From: Trichomonas vaginalis G3
Taxonomy: Eukaryota > Parabasalia > Trichomonadida > Trichomonadidae
Assembly (NCBI RefSeq): GCF_026262505.1
Contig: NC_067206.1
Span: 37,463,896 to 37,527,895, forward strand
Direction of reading: 5' to 3'
Length of the DNA: 64,000 nt
The notes beneath the pieces are model-generated. The model was given only the letters and a program-made list of their open reading frames with translations, did no database searches and was not told where the DNA came from. The position numbers and the translations under genes were made by a program. Positions 21,012 to 30,689 of the stretch are shown here, piece after piece; the stretch's first letter is position 1, and each line of letters starts with the position of its first letter.

Positions 21012-21701
21012 ATGCTCAGTACATTAGCTAAGCGTTTTGCCTCCGGCAAGAAGGATCGTATGGTCGTTTTCTTCGGCCCACCGGGTGTCGGCAAGGGCAC
21101 ACAGGCCAAACTCCTTGAAAAGGAGTTCAACCTCTACCAGATTTCCACAGGTGATGCTCTCCGTGCCGAAATCCGCGGCCAAACACAACTTGGCAAGCGT
21201 GTAAAGGGCATCATTGAGTCTGGCGGCCTTGTCGATGATGATACAATCATGGATATCCTTCAGGCATGCATGCAGAAGAACACCGACAACAACGGTTACA
21301 TCTTCGATGGTATCCCACGTACAATCGGCCAAGTTGAGAAGCTCGATGCTCTCCTCGCTAAGATGGGAACACCACTCACACATGTTCTCTACCTTTCCGT
21401 CAACATCGATGAACTCCGTGAGCGCGTCTGCGGCCGTCTCTTCCACCCAGGTTCTGGCCGTGTTTACCACAAGGTCACAAATCCACCAAAGAAGCCAATG
21501 ACAGATGATATCACTGGCGAACCACTCATTATCCGTAAGGATGATACACCAGAGGTTTTCAACCAGCGTATGAACCAGTACTTCGGCACATTCCAGCCAT
21601 GCATTGACTACTACTCCAAGAAGGGCATTCTCCAGACATTCCCAGTCGATGGCCAGCCAATCGATGTCGTTCACAAGAAGCTTCATGCTGCCCTCCAGTA
21701 A
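21012..21701 (+). CDS. hydrogenosomal adenylate kinase
   Basis: 229 residues. It catalyses ATP + AMP = 2 ADP and serves energy balance in the hydrogenosome. The first nine or ten residues (MLSTLAKRFA) are a short hydrogenosomal presequence of the kind known from T. vaginalis. The mature part has the P-loop GPPGVGKGT (22-30), the AMP-site segment ISTGDALRAEI, FDGIPRT (family FDGFPRT), and the long-form lid with GRLFHPGSGRVYH and NPPK. RKDDTPEVFNQRM closes the lid region. Codon use is strikingly biased to C- and G-ending codons (CTC, TTC, AAG), unlike most neighbours, as expected for high expression. The start is fixed by the presequence. Confidence 0.95.
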   Translation: MLSTLAKRFASGKKDRMVVFFGPPGVGKGTQAKLLEKEFNLYQISTGDALRAEIRGQTQLGKRVKGIIESGGLVDDDTIMDILQACMQKNTDNNGYIFDGIPRTIGQVEKLDALLAKMGTPLTHVLYLSVNIDELRERVCGRLFHPGSGRVYHKVTNPPKKPMTDDITGEPLIIRKDDTPEVFNQRMNQYFGTFQPCIDYYSKKGILQTFPVDGQPIDVVHKKLHAALQ

Positions 21702-22137
21702 ACAAAACTTTAGAGTTTTTAATTATCATTTTATTTTGACTTTTTTTGGCAAATTTATAATCGAAAATATTTTTTGCTATTGATAATAAATATCGCTTTG
21801 CTTTTATGTGGAATTACGTTTTTTAAAACTAATGTTCGCTACTTCTCAGATTTCAAATTTGTGTAATCACAATGATCAAATAATTTCAAGATTTCATTCA
21901 AAAATACATTCTAATTTATCTACAATTGATCTTTACATTATTAAACTCTTAAATAAAGCATATCGTTTTCAAAATTTGATTCGAATCATTCAATATCATC
22001 AAAACAATATAATATTGATGATATATGGCTCATAATAGTTTTGTTTCCATTGTGAAATCAATCATTTATTTGTTGAAAATTTTGTCCTTTTGGAGCGATT
22101 TTACAAAAACCGTCCTAAAATCATAGCGTAGAAACAA
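21702..22137. other. intergenic
   Basis: AT-rich spacer between adenylate kinase and the WD40 gene. It holds an initiator-like TCATA (listed separately). Confidence 0.4.
22121..22125 (+). promoter_or_regulatory. initiator TCATA upstream of UTP21
   Basis: TCATA lies about 13 bases before the ATG at 22138 and fits the T. vaginalis Inr consensus. Confidence 0.5.
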
Positions 22138-24624
22138 ATGTTTGATTGCTTTGACTACGCTAAAGATATTGGCCAGATATGTAATGAAATTCCATTCACC
22201 ATGAATACTGCTGGTGATTATACTTTTCTTTCCGTTGCTGTTGAGAGAAATTTTCATGTATATTCCGCAAAAGAGCTTAAGCTTAACTTTGAAGGAATAA
22301 ATCATCAGGAAAAGATCACACATATTGCAGCTGATTCTTCACGCATATTTACATCAACAGAACACTTCTTACGATCAACAATTCGTTCAACAAACGAATA
22401 TCAAGAAATAGAGCTAGACGAACCAATCGAAGTTCTCGAAGCATGCCAAGGAATTCTATTGGCTGCATCAGGAAATGAGCTTACAGCATATAAACCAATA
22501 AGTCTCGATGAAATTTTCACAATCGATTGCGAAAAGCACATTACTGCCATCTGCCATCCAAAAGCAGCCCTCAACAAAGTCATTGCTGCATATGATGATG
22601 GCTCATTTGATTTGTGGAACGTAAATCGTCAACAATTAATCTTCCATTTCGAAGGTTTTGACTCACCAATCATTAAAATCATTCAATCACCTGATAAAGA
22701 CACACTCGGATATGCAACAATGGATGGAAGACTTATTTTCCACAACTTTGTTTACAATAAAGAGTTATTCGCATTCCAGCATACAGATCTCGTGTGCGGA
22801 TATTCATTCCGTACCGATGGCCTTGCTCATATTGCTGTAGGTCTTGCAAATGGCGATCTTATTGTCTGGAATTTGAATGACCATCAAATTTTAGCAAAAT
22901 TAGCACACGCACACGATGGTTCAATCACATCAGTTCATTTCTTACCAGGAACAAACCTTCTTATCACAGGAGGATCAGATAATGCGATCAGACAGTGGAT
23001 TTTAGATCCAGATTGCGCCGATTTCGTAAGATTATTCCGTGCTCGATTAGGCCATAGCGTTCCACCTACAGCAGCAGCTTTTGCTGACGTTGCAGGAACA
23101 GTTCAATTGATTACAGCCTCAGGAAACGGCCGCGTCATCAGTATGAACCCATTCCTCGAGACATCAGCCCAGATCCTTTCTACATCCCAACTTAATGTGA
23201 ACCAGCTCAAATTCCCGATTTCGGCCATGGCAACTACAAATTCACACAGATTCTGCTCGGCTGCCACCGTACATGAAGGTTCTAGCCTTGTCATGCTCTG
23301 GGATGCCGAAAACAAGCGCTTTTCCGGTAGATGCTTAACCGCGATGCCAGAACATGGTGTAAATATCGACAACGACCAAGGAATTGCGTTCAACAAGCTC
23401 ACAGCACCTAATAAGGCTACTTGTGTCTTCTTGACTCGTTGTGGTAATTTCGCAATTGTAGGCGGAAAACAAGGAAACGTTGAAGTTTTCATAACGCAGA
23501 GTGCAAGAAGGAAAGGAGCTACAGACCGTCCACACGAAGCACCAGTTGTTTTCACTCACGTTGACCCTGTAAATACAAGAATCGTCAGCGGAAGCGAAGA
23601 TGGCTTAGTTCTTTTCCATACTTTCGACAGCCGCTCATATATTGGTGAAATGAACCTATCCGGTCCCATCAAATCATACGCGTCCCATCCAAATGGAGAA
23701 TTAATTGCAGTAGGTCATGGAAAAAGTGACATTACGATTATCGATACATCGACACGAAAAATCGCAAGAAAATTCAGCAATGCCGATGCGAAGACAATGA
23801 TATTCTCACACGATGGCCGCTTTTTATTTGTTGGAACTCCTTCAAACGACGTTCATTTATTTGATATCATCACAGCCACGTTAATACAGACCGCCAGATC
23901 AGATTCTCCTGTCCAATCATTCGCCGTCCATCCAAATGGCGAATTAATTGCAACTCTTCATGTTGGAAAAGTTGCAACAAGATTATGGAGATTCTGCCCT
24001 CAAAAGATCACAAGAGCTGAAGGTGTTTCAGCTGCTGTTGCTGCTGATCACTCCAATTTTGCTAGATACAGTGATCTTCCTTTAGATAAGATGAAGAAAT
24101 TAGTAAATCCTCCTCGCGATCCATTAAGACGCGCCAAAGTTGCCAAGCAACTTCCTTTCTTCCTTTCTGCGCTTGAAGATGCTAAATATAACAACCAGAA
24201 CGAAGAAATGGACGAAAAAGAATTCGATGAAATTCTTTCTGACAGACCACAAACTAATTTTGTCAGAAAACTCTGCGAAGACGAAAAGAAGGGAGATTAC
24301 GAAGAGTCCATTAAAGAGATCATCTCAATGGACAATGATTCTATACAGACAGAAGTTGCGGCACTTGGAATTGGCGAAGGTGTCGATGAAAGACTTTTGT
24401 TCGCAAAGATGTTGTTGTGGGGTGTGAAGAGCCGCAAAGATTTCGAGGCAATACAAGGAATTCTCGCGGTTTTCTTGAAGGAACACAGCTACACAACATC
24501 GGATTCAAAGGATATTAGAAATGTCCTTAAAGAACTCCTTGTTGCACAGAATGAGGTTATCAAATTCCTTGAGGATGACCAACCTCACGCACTTTGTTTA
24601 GCACAAACATTGAATAGAGCATAA
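22138..24624 (+). CDS. UTP21: U3 snoRNP / SSU processome WD40 protein UTP21 (WDR36)
   Basis: 828 residues, somewhat shorter than yeast or human members (about 940-950). Two WD40 propellers fill residues 10-620, with typical blades such as HIAVGLANGDLIVWNLN, then DGSITSVHFLPGTNLLITGG and DNAIRQWILD. RARLGHSVPPTAAAF matches the GHSAPPT stretch diagnostic of UTP21/WDR36. The C-terminal part, from LPFFLSALEDAKYNNQNEEM (about 680), is the all-helical Utp21 domain, with NFVRKLCEDEKKGDYEE and a helix bundle to the end. The family works in the nucleolus in early 18S rRNA processing within the 90S particle. An initiator TCATA lies 13 bases before the ATG. Codon use is moderately biased. Confidence 0.85.
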   Translation: MFDCFDYAKDIGQICNEIPFTMNTAGDYTFLSVAVERNFHVYSAKELKLNFEGINHQEKITHIAADSSRIFTSTEHFLRSTIRSTNEYQEIELDEPIEVLEACQGILLAASGNELTAYKPISLDEIFTIDCEKHITAICHPKAALNKVIAAYDDGSFDLWNVNRQQLIFHFEGFDSPIIKIIQSPDKDTLGYATMDGRLIFHNFVYNKELFAFQHTDLVCGYSFRTDGLAHIAVGLANGDLIVWNLNDHQILAKLAHAHDGSITSVHFLPGTNLLITGGSDNAIRQWILDPDCADFVRLFRARLGHSVPPTAAAFADVAGTVQLITASGNGRVISMNPFLETSAQILSTSQLNVNQLKFPISAMATTNSHRFCSAATVHEGSSLVMLWDAENKRFSGRCLTAMPEHGVNIDNDQGIAFNKLTAPNKATCVFLTRCGNFAIVGGKQGNVEVFITQSARRKGATDRPHEAPVVFTHVDPVNTRIVSGSEDGLVLFHTFDSRSYIGEMNLSGPIKSYASHPNGELIAVGHGKSDITIIDTSTRKIARKFSNADAKTMIFSHDGRFLFVGTPSNDVHLFDIITATLIQTARSDSPVQSFAVHPNGELIATLHVGKVATRLWRFCPQKITRAEGVSAAVAADHSNFARYSDLPLDKMKKLVNPPRDPLRRAKVAKQLPFFLSALEDAKYNNQNEEMDEKEFDEILSDRPQTNFVRKLCEDEKKGDYEESIKEIISMDNDSIQTEVAALGIGEGVDERLLFAKMLLWGVKSRKDFEAIQGILAVFLKEHSYTTSDSKDIRNVLKELLVAQNEVIKFLEDDQPHALCLAQTLNRA

Positions 24625-24668
24625 TAAAGAATATTTTTATAACTTTTTTTTGGGGGGCTAATACAAAG

Positions 24669-25028
24669 GGTTATTTTAGAGTGGAAAAAAAATTAAAAAA
24701 GATGATCAAAATTCTCTCAATTTTCCACTTTTTTCCAAAATAATTTTTTTTAATATTAAAAATTATATCAACAAATATCAATATAAAAGTGCTTTAATAT
24801 TACCACCCTTAATGATAAAAGTTAGTTTATTGGCTTTAAAAAGGCAGGGTTTTCATTCTGGGGCTCCAAGCGAAGCGCAGGAGCCCCAGAATTAAAAGCC
24901 TGCAATAGAAAAACACATGCCGAATCAATGCAAAAAAAAAATAAAAAAATAAAAATAAAAATAAAAAAGTGGAAAATTGAAAGAAATTTGATCGTCTTTT
25001 TTAACTTTTTTTGCAATCTAGAATGATC
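24669..25028. repeat. foldback element with about 60-bp inverted arms
   Basis: 24669-24733 and 24962-25028 are imperfect inverted copies (shared words TTAAAAAAGA, GATCAAA and CAATTTTCCACTTTTTT). The centre holds the GC-rich hairpin 24844-24903 and low-complexity A-rich DNA. There is no coding capacity. Confidence 0.6.
24844..24903. repeat. 60-bp hairpin, 24-bp arms, GCGAAGC in the loop
   Basis: Arms 24844-24867 and 24880-24903 pair over 24 bp with two mismatches. The inner 13 bp, ATTCTGGGGCTCC with its complement, are perfect. The 12-base loop contains GCGAAGC. Confidence 0.85.
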
Positions 25029-25144
25029 CAATACAAATATGGATGTTAAATATATACTCTATATATATTGGAATTCCGATTACTTCAAATTGCAATGATA
25101 CTTGACAGGATAAATTTCATCATCGAACTTGAAATGATTTTGGC

Positions 25145-25258
25145 TGCACTTACGCCCTTCTGACTTTGATTCAAATTTTTGACAACTGGCGTGAAGCGTC
25201 ATTGAAAATTAACCTTAAACATATGAATTGAAAGCCATGTCATAGGGGCGTAAGCGCA
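25145..25258. mobile_element. 114-bp MITE-like element, copy 1
   Basis: Ends TGCACTTACGCCC and the complement of TGCGCTTACGCCC form inverted repeats. A second 114-bp copy lies at 63776-63889, with matching interior words (GACTTT/AATTCAAATTT, TTAACCTTAAACAT, GAATTGAA). Non-coding. Confidence 0.65.
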
Positions 25259-25810
25259 CTCTTAAAAACTTTCATTAAAATTTTGTATGATTTTTTAACT
25301 AATATTCTACTTACTTTTGAATGTAAAGGTATATAATACTCGCCATTATATAGCAATTTGAAGCTTAGCCATAATGAAAATTAGAGTTTTTAATTGCATT
25401 CATTGGCAAATTCAAAGTAAAAGCTTAAGGTCGCACTATCTGACATTCTCTCAATTTTTTGACTATCCTATCTTTATGTCAAAAATTCTAAGGTGAAGAG
25501 TTCATATTTTTGCTCATTAAAAAGCTATTATAAAACATTATATAGTTCCTTCTATGGTTGTTATGCTTTTTTGTTAAAATCACTATATACTGATGTCATT
25601 AGAGCTGCTGGTGAGTTTAAAATTTAATGCATAATATATGAAATTTAATACAATGTTGAAGTTTGCAATTTATCTTTGTAGTATTAGAGCTGTTTGTCCA
25701 TTTCCTAATCATTTTCAATATTGACGCGCAATTACATGAAAAAATAATGTTAAATTAATTTTTTAGAATAAATATTGTTTATTATAGAAATAATCATTAT
25801 TTGAAAAATT
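25259..25810. other. intergenic
   Basis: No gene or clear repeat. Confidence 0.4.
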
Positions 25811-27346
25811 TTAATTATCCATTGAATTGGGGATTGCGCCGTGCGATATTAAAAGTTTTTCAATTTTCTCATTGCCGTTTTCTTTTGCATAATCAAGTGC
25901 TGTTTTCCGATAAGAATCTTTTGAATTAACATCAGCACCATGTGAAAGAAGAATTTTCACAATATAAGTATTACCTTTCATTGCAGCTTTATGAAGTGCA
26001 GTTGATTCATTTTTATACTCTTTAGCGTTAATGATTGCACCATGAGAAACCAAAACAGATACTATATTCCATTTATTTAAATCTGCTGCAACATGAAGAA
26101 CCGTTTCTCCATAATTATATGAATCATTAACATTTGCGCCATGTAATATAAGGGCTTCTGCAGCATCGCCAGCATCATTCTCTGTTGACAAATAAAGAGC
26201 AGATTTATTTTCATTATTTCGATCAGATATGATTGCTCCGTTCGCTATCAAAAGCTCAATCATTTCTTTAGAATTATGCCTTGCTGCAAATTGTAGAGGC
26301 GTCATTCCATTATTATCTTTTATATTGACAATCGCACCATTTGCAATAAGGAATTTTGCTGTTTCTACTGCATTTACACAGGCCGCAACATGAAGAGCTG
26401 TTTTATTAAGTGCATTGTCTCTATCATTAATACTTGCACCATGATCAAGGAAATATTGGCAAAGGGATGGAATATTGAAAAATGGTGAATAAAGAAAGCA
26501 TTCCTTGATATCATTTGTTTGATCCAAATAAACAAAGAATGCTTGAAGATTATGATAACAACCACAATAAAATAAATTTATGGTTAATTTGTATTCTATC
26601 ATCAAAAATGTAACAAAAGCAATATTATGTGATAATATTGCATACCGCATGCATTCATCATCTGGTTCAACAACTTTTAGACATTCTTTTACAAGACTAT
26701 GATTTCCACTAAGAATTGAAAATAGGAGGCATCTTTTTGTTATTTCTGAATCAAATTTTTCTCTTAAGAAAGAAAAACATTTTGTCGCACCATAATAACA
26801 ACAAACTTCAAGTAATGAGTATCGTATTCCCTTAATTATGAAAGGAGAAACAAGAACATCATTTTTATCAAAATCTTCTCTTTCTGTGAATGATGTAAAT
26901 GCCACTATGTCATCGTTCATTATTGATTCGAAAATGGTATCTGGTTTAACAGCTCTCATTGTAAAGTTTTTGGATTCAGCTTTTTCTAAAAATTGTTTAT
27001 TCGCTTCATCTTACCAAATGCCATATTCTTTATAAACAAAATAGTCAAATCCAAATAAGAAGTTATTAATATGATCCGGACGATATTCTTCATAAATCTT
27101 TTTGAATATGTACCAATATGACTTTAGATAACGATTATTGAATCTCGATAGGTATTCCAATATAATTAGTATATCGGATGGCCGGAGATATTTTGTATTT
27201 ATTAAATGAATTTTGATATCATTACATATTTTGTCTAGCATTTCTTCATTGTTGGTTCTTAGTCTATACAATTCGTCGAATGTGTCATTGAATTCTTTGT
27301 ATAATGACATTAACTCGTGGAAATTCATTTTTGAACTCTCAGTCAT
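25811..27346 (-). pseudogene. DUF3447-ankyrin gene with a single in-frame stop
   Basis: One continuous frame of 511 codons interrupted only by a TAA at 27011-27013. The first part (MNFHELMSLYKEFNDTFDEL, IKIHLINTKYLRPSDILIIL) and the part after the stop (DEANKQFLEKAESKN, then FESIMNDDIVAFTSFTERE) are the usual head of the family. DUF3447 follows with LLEVCCYYGATKCFSFLREK. Six or more ankyrin repeats finish the protein (KTALHVAA, MTPLQFAARHNSKEMIELLI, ETVLHVAADLNKWNIVSVLV, TALHKAAMKGNTYIVKILLS). A shorter product from the ATG at 26959 would keep all the ankyrin repeats. The stop falls between head and repeats, at a place similar to the one in the gene at 14474-15991. Confidence 0.75.
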
Positions 27347-27467
27347 TTTGAAAAATCTTGATCAGCCGGTTCTGTGTGAAAATTCTATTTAGCAATCTCT
27401 TCTTTTTGATATATGAAACGATAGATAGATAATGATATGAATATTGTATAGCCATGCTTATGCATAG

Positions 27468-27662
27468 AAATAACGTTGCACATTTTTTTGGGTCCCACAT
27501 TTTCTTGAGGGTCCTGCGTATTATTTAAAATAGTTGTCCATAGGAACACTTATATTTGAAATATTGCAAATGATGAATTTTTGGGGAATTTTGAATAGTC
27601 TACAAAATTTACAATCGGTTTTATATTGTAGACTGGACCCAGAAAAATGTGCTACGTTATTT
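27468..27662. repeat. 195-bp inverted-repeat element
   Basis: Left arm 27468-27495 and right arm 27635-27662 are inverted copies over about 28 bases (AAATAACGTTGCAC..TGGGTCC against AAATAACGTAGCAC..TGGGTCC). The interior is non-coding. No target duplication was identified with confidence. Confidence 0.6.
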
Positions 27663-27897
27663 ATTCCATCAAGAGAAAATAGACCCCTAAGTTCCAAAGA
27701 TATAGAATAGTTGATTAAGCTGTTTTCTGATATCATTTTGAAGAAACACTTTTTGAATTAAATGTAATGATCGTTAGATCTTATCTTTGCCCAATTAATT
27801 AAAGATATTTTTCGAATTGGGGAAAAATTGTTAGATCTTATAATGAGATTGTGATAACAATAGTTAAAGTACTGTTTATAAAAAATTTTTATTAATT
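27663..27897. other. intergenic
   Basis: No gene is supported. Short open frames here have no recognisable content. Confidence 0.4.
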
Positions 27898-29007
27898 TTA
27901 ATAGAAAACACTTCTTGTTTGATGAATTGGGATATGAGCCATTAGTTCGGTATTCTCCTTTGCATACGGCCAAAGGACAAAATCAATAAGAACTGATGTA
28001 ATTTTTGGATAAGAAATAAATTTCTTTAATTTTTCAACAGCTGCTATAGAACATCCACGAATTTCGCACTCTAATTCTGATCCTGGTGGGAAGTGTGGTC
28101 TTTCTTTGAGCTCATTCATAAGGTAGTCATCGTAATGAATCAAATTAAGGTAATTCAAAGCTTGTGGAACTCTGTAGTCAGCAAACATTGTTAGTTTGTT
28201 GATATCTGTAAACGAGCAAGCCTCTGCAACATAGTTATTGTCAGCAGCAAAGGCAAAATAGAGATCTGCAGCAAAAATTTGGGCTCTCTTCAGGAAGTAG
28301 ACTGTTCTACCATGGTATTCGTATTGGTCTTTGTATGAGTCAAGGTTTGCACGAACTAATTCTGCTAATGCAACAGCAGATTTGTTGCAGGATTTTATCA
28401 TTTTGTATGTGCTGCCTTCGAAGTTATTAATAAGATATCTGCCTGCTTCTGAGATGGTCTTTTGTCTCCATTCTAAAAATGGGCACGGTGTTTCGGTTTC
28501 TGAAGTAAAAATTTTGCCCCAATCTTCAACTGTTGCTTTAGCCCAGAATTCAGCATCTAAGATCTTTTCATCCTTGAGCACTGCATTCTTAATTGCTGCG
28601 CAAAGTGACCAATAGCCGGTATATGGCTTCCCATTGTAACTTACTGTGTATGGCTTGTGTCCTGTTTCAGTCCAGAATGCATAGTTCATTGTATCTATAA
28701 GGAAAACGTAAGCGGCCTTCTTTTCTGGATCTGATAGTTCGGAAGGATGTAATGGAAAATCTGACCATGATTCTGCACGCCATTTCTTGGCAAGATCTTC
28801 AACAATCACGGCCGCTTTCTTATATTCATCATCTGTTCCGAGCTTAACATGCTTTGAATTTTGAGAGATAAACTCTGCAGATTCAATAACTCTATTTTCG
28901 ATAAAAATATTTGAATTTTGAGCTTGTGCATCAGATCTGGTTGTATTACTTTGGCTTTCTGGAACAGAATTGTTGTTGGGGGATGTTTCTGCACAGTGAG
29001 AAGACAT
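27898..29007 (-). CDS. QNG1: queuosine 5'-phosphate N-glycosylase / hydrolase (DUF2419)
   Basis: 369 residues (human QNG1 about 340). The first 50 residues are a Ser/Asn-rich, probably unordered head. The rest matches the DUF2419 queuosine-salvage family: AAYVFLIDTMNYAFW (about 95-110), YTGYWSLCAAIKNAV, WRQKTISEAGRYLINNF, YFLKRAQIFAADLYFAF, then the signature DINKLTMFADYRVPQALNYL near 285-305 and ECEIRGCSIAAVEKLKKFI near the end. The enzyme frees queuine from queuosine 5'-phosphate so that the base can be put into tRNA anticodons. Eukaryotes cannot make queuine, so the source must be bacteria or host. The ATG at 29007 has TCATT upstream. Confidence 0.88.
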   Translation of the reverse strand: MSSHCAETSPNNNSVPESQSNTTRSDAQAQNSNIFIENRVIESAEFISQNSKHVKLGTDDEYKKAAVIVEDLAKKWRAESWSDFPLHPSELSDPEKKAAYVFLIDTMNYAFWTETGHKPYTVSYNGKPYTGYWSLCAAIKNAVLKDEKILDAEFWAKATVEDWGKIFTSETETPCPFLEWRQKTISEAGRYLINNFEGSTYKMIKSCNKSAVALAELVRANLDSYKDQYEYHGRTVYFLKRAQIFAADLYFAFAADNNYVAEACSFTDINKLTMFADYRVPQALNYLNLIHYDDYLMNELKERPHFPPGSELECEIRGCSIAAVEKLKKFISYPKITSVLIDFVLWPYAKENTELMAHIPIHQTRSVFY

Positions 29008-29018
29008 AAAAACAAATA

Positions 29019-29023
29019 AATGA
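29019..29023 (-). promoter_or_regulatory. initiator TCATT upstream of QNG1
   Basis: The minus strand reads TCATT about 12 bases before the ATG, fitting the T. vaginalis Inr consensus. Confidence 0.45.
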
Positions 29024-30498
29024 TAATGTAAACATTACAAATTTTTTGAGACAAAAAAATTGACACAAGATTTTAACAATATAAAAGTACAATCACTTCA
29101 TTCCAACCAAAATTTTGGCATGAAACTCTGGCTAGAGATTATACATAGCGTATATATGTAGATGTTTGAGTTTGGAGAAAATAGACTAATACAATCTTGA
29201 GTTATATTTTCCCCACGAATTATCTAATGAATTCACTTATATATCTACACGAGATGATTCAGTACAAGAAGTAGATCAGTCTTCTATCATAAAAAAACAA
29301 TAATTTTTTAATATATGCTTCTGAAAACATAATTCATTGCTTTAATCATTTTTGAAGCTATCTTATTACTGTGAATGGCTTTTAACGACATTTACTGAAA
29401 TTCAAAATATAATCAGCCCGAAGAAAATTCATCCGAATCAATATGCATTGAGAAAGTATAGATGGCTATGTTCTGTTGCAATGACACATTGAAGGCTTTT
29501 TAATAAAATACATAGGGAGATTGAACGCATATAAATATAAGTCATAGAGGCTCAAATGTTAATATAAATATTTATACTATGCCTTTTCTATCATTACACA
29601 CCCATCTACACAGACTGAACTACTTTTGAATTGAACTCTATATTAAATATAGATATCACTGAATTAAATTTGAAATATTGTGAAATGTGAGTATATTGCA
29701 GTAAAATTAAGGATAGTTACAAACTTGATTCAACAACAAACGTTTTTATCAATGATAAGCGCCATTGAATTTGTACCAGTAGCCCTGGAAAGATATATCA
29801 ATCAATTTTTGACATTTTTAATCGTTTTGTCAATCAAGACCACTCAAAATTTTCCCTGCATGACAATTGCAGCGCGACTCCCCTAAATTTCCTTATAAGG
29901 TATGTTAATTAGCTGATTATGTGATTATTTCTTTATAAATTGAGTGATTCTATTATGTTTCGAAATTCATTTCGAATCCCATGATATAACAGCCTTCTGA
30001 AACTCAGCGAATGGAAAAATAACTACATAATAATGCAAATGAATTAATTATTTATTGCCAGAACGATGGAGAAAAACATGATTTAGAAATCAACGCTATA
30101 ATTCTAAAAATTATATCACTAAATAGTTATTAGAAGCTTCAGCCATTAATTTATTGGACGGAGATGGAACAAATAACTATTGAAGTTTTCTGAGAGAGAT
30201 GAAAATATTCTTTTGCACATACAATTTTTGAATAATCATTCAATAAATTCTATAATTCAACCAATTAATTGTAAAGGCATTCAAAAGACATCTAGAATAT
30301 TCAATAATTTCAATGTGATATAATTATATTATCTCATGCTTTATGTATGCTTGATCATACGTTCAAATAAAAAAAATAAATAAAAACTATTCAAATAGAA
30401 AACTTAAATTAATTGCTTCAAATACATATTCTAGATTAAGAATTTAACAAATTCTTTTAAAATTTTCATTTTGAGAAGAAAAGTATTTTAATCATATT

Positions 30499-30657
30499 AT
30501 GTCGAGTTTAAAGAACCAGATAGCATTTTTGATTCGAATATCTACAAAGCCAGATAAAAACTGCCCAAATTGCATCATACTTAATCAGACAGAAACAAAA
30601 ATAGGCCGTCGTGGAGAAAACAGAGTTGATAAAGAGGTTATCGATTTTGTAATTTAA
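30499..30657 (+). CDS. possible 52-residue protein, unrecognised
   Basis: ATG at 30499 with TCATA three bases upstream. The peptide starts MSSLKNQIAFLIRISTKPDK, has a CPNC pair at residues 22-25, and ends where a 24-bp tandem repeat begins. It may be the start of a lost gene. Weak case. Confidence 0.2.
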   Translation: MSSLKNQIAFLIRISTKPDKNCPNCIILNQTETKIGRRGENRVDKEVIDFVI

Positions 30658-30689
30658 TCGTCGTCGTTATCGATTTTGTAATTTAATCG
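30637..30689. repeat. 24-bp tandem repeat, period 29
   Basis: GTTATCGATTTTGTAATTTA followed by ATCG occurs at 30637 and 30666. Confidence 0.8.

Noticed and set aside
21024-21686. 220-codon open frame opposite adenylate kinase
   Set aside because: It is a by-product of the biased codons of the sense gene. The peptide has no family features.
24625-24845. CACCCTTAA at about 24802 as an end of another TTAA element
   Set aside because: No matching GGGTG end with TTAA was found within a reasonable distance.
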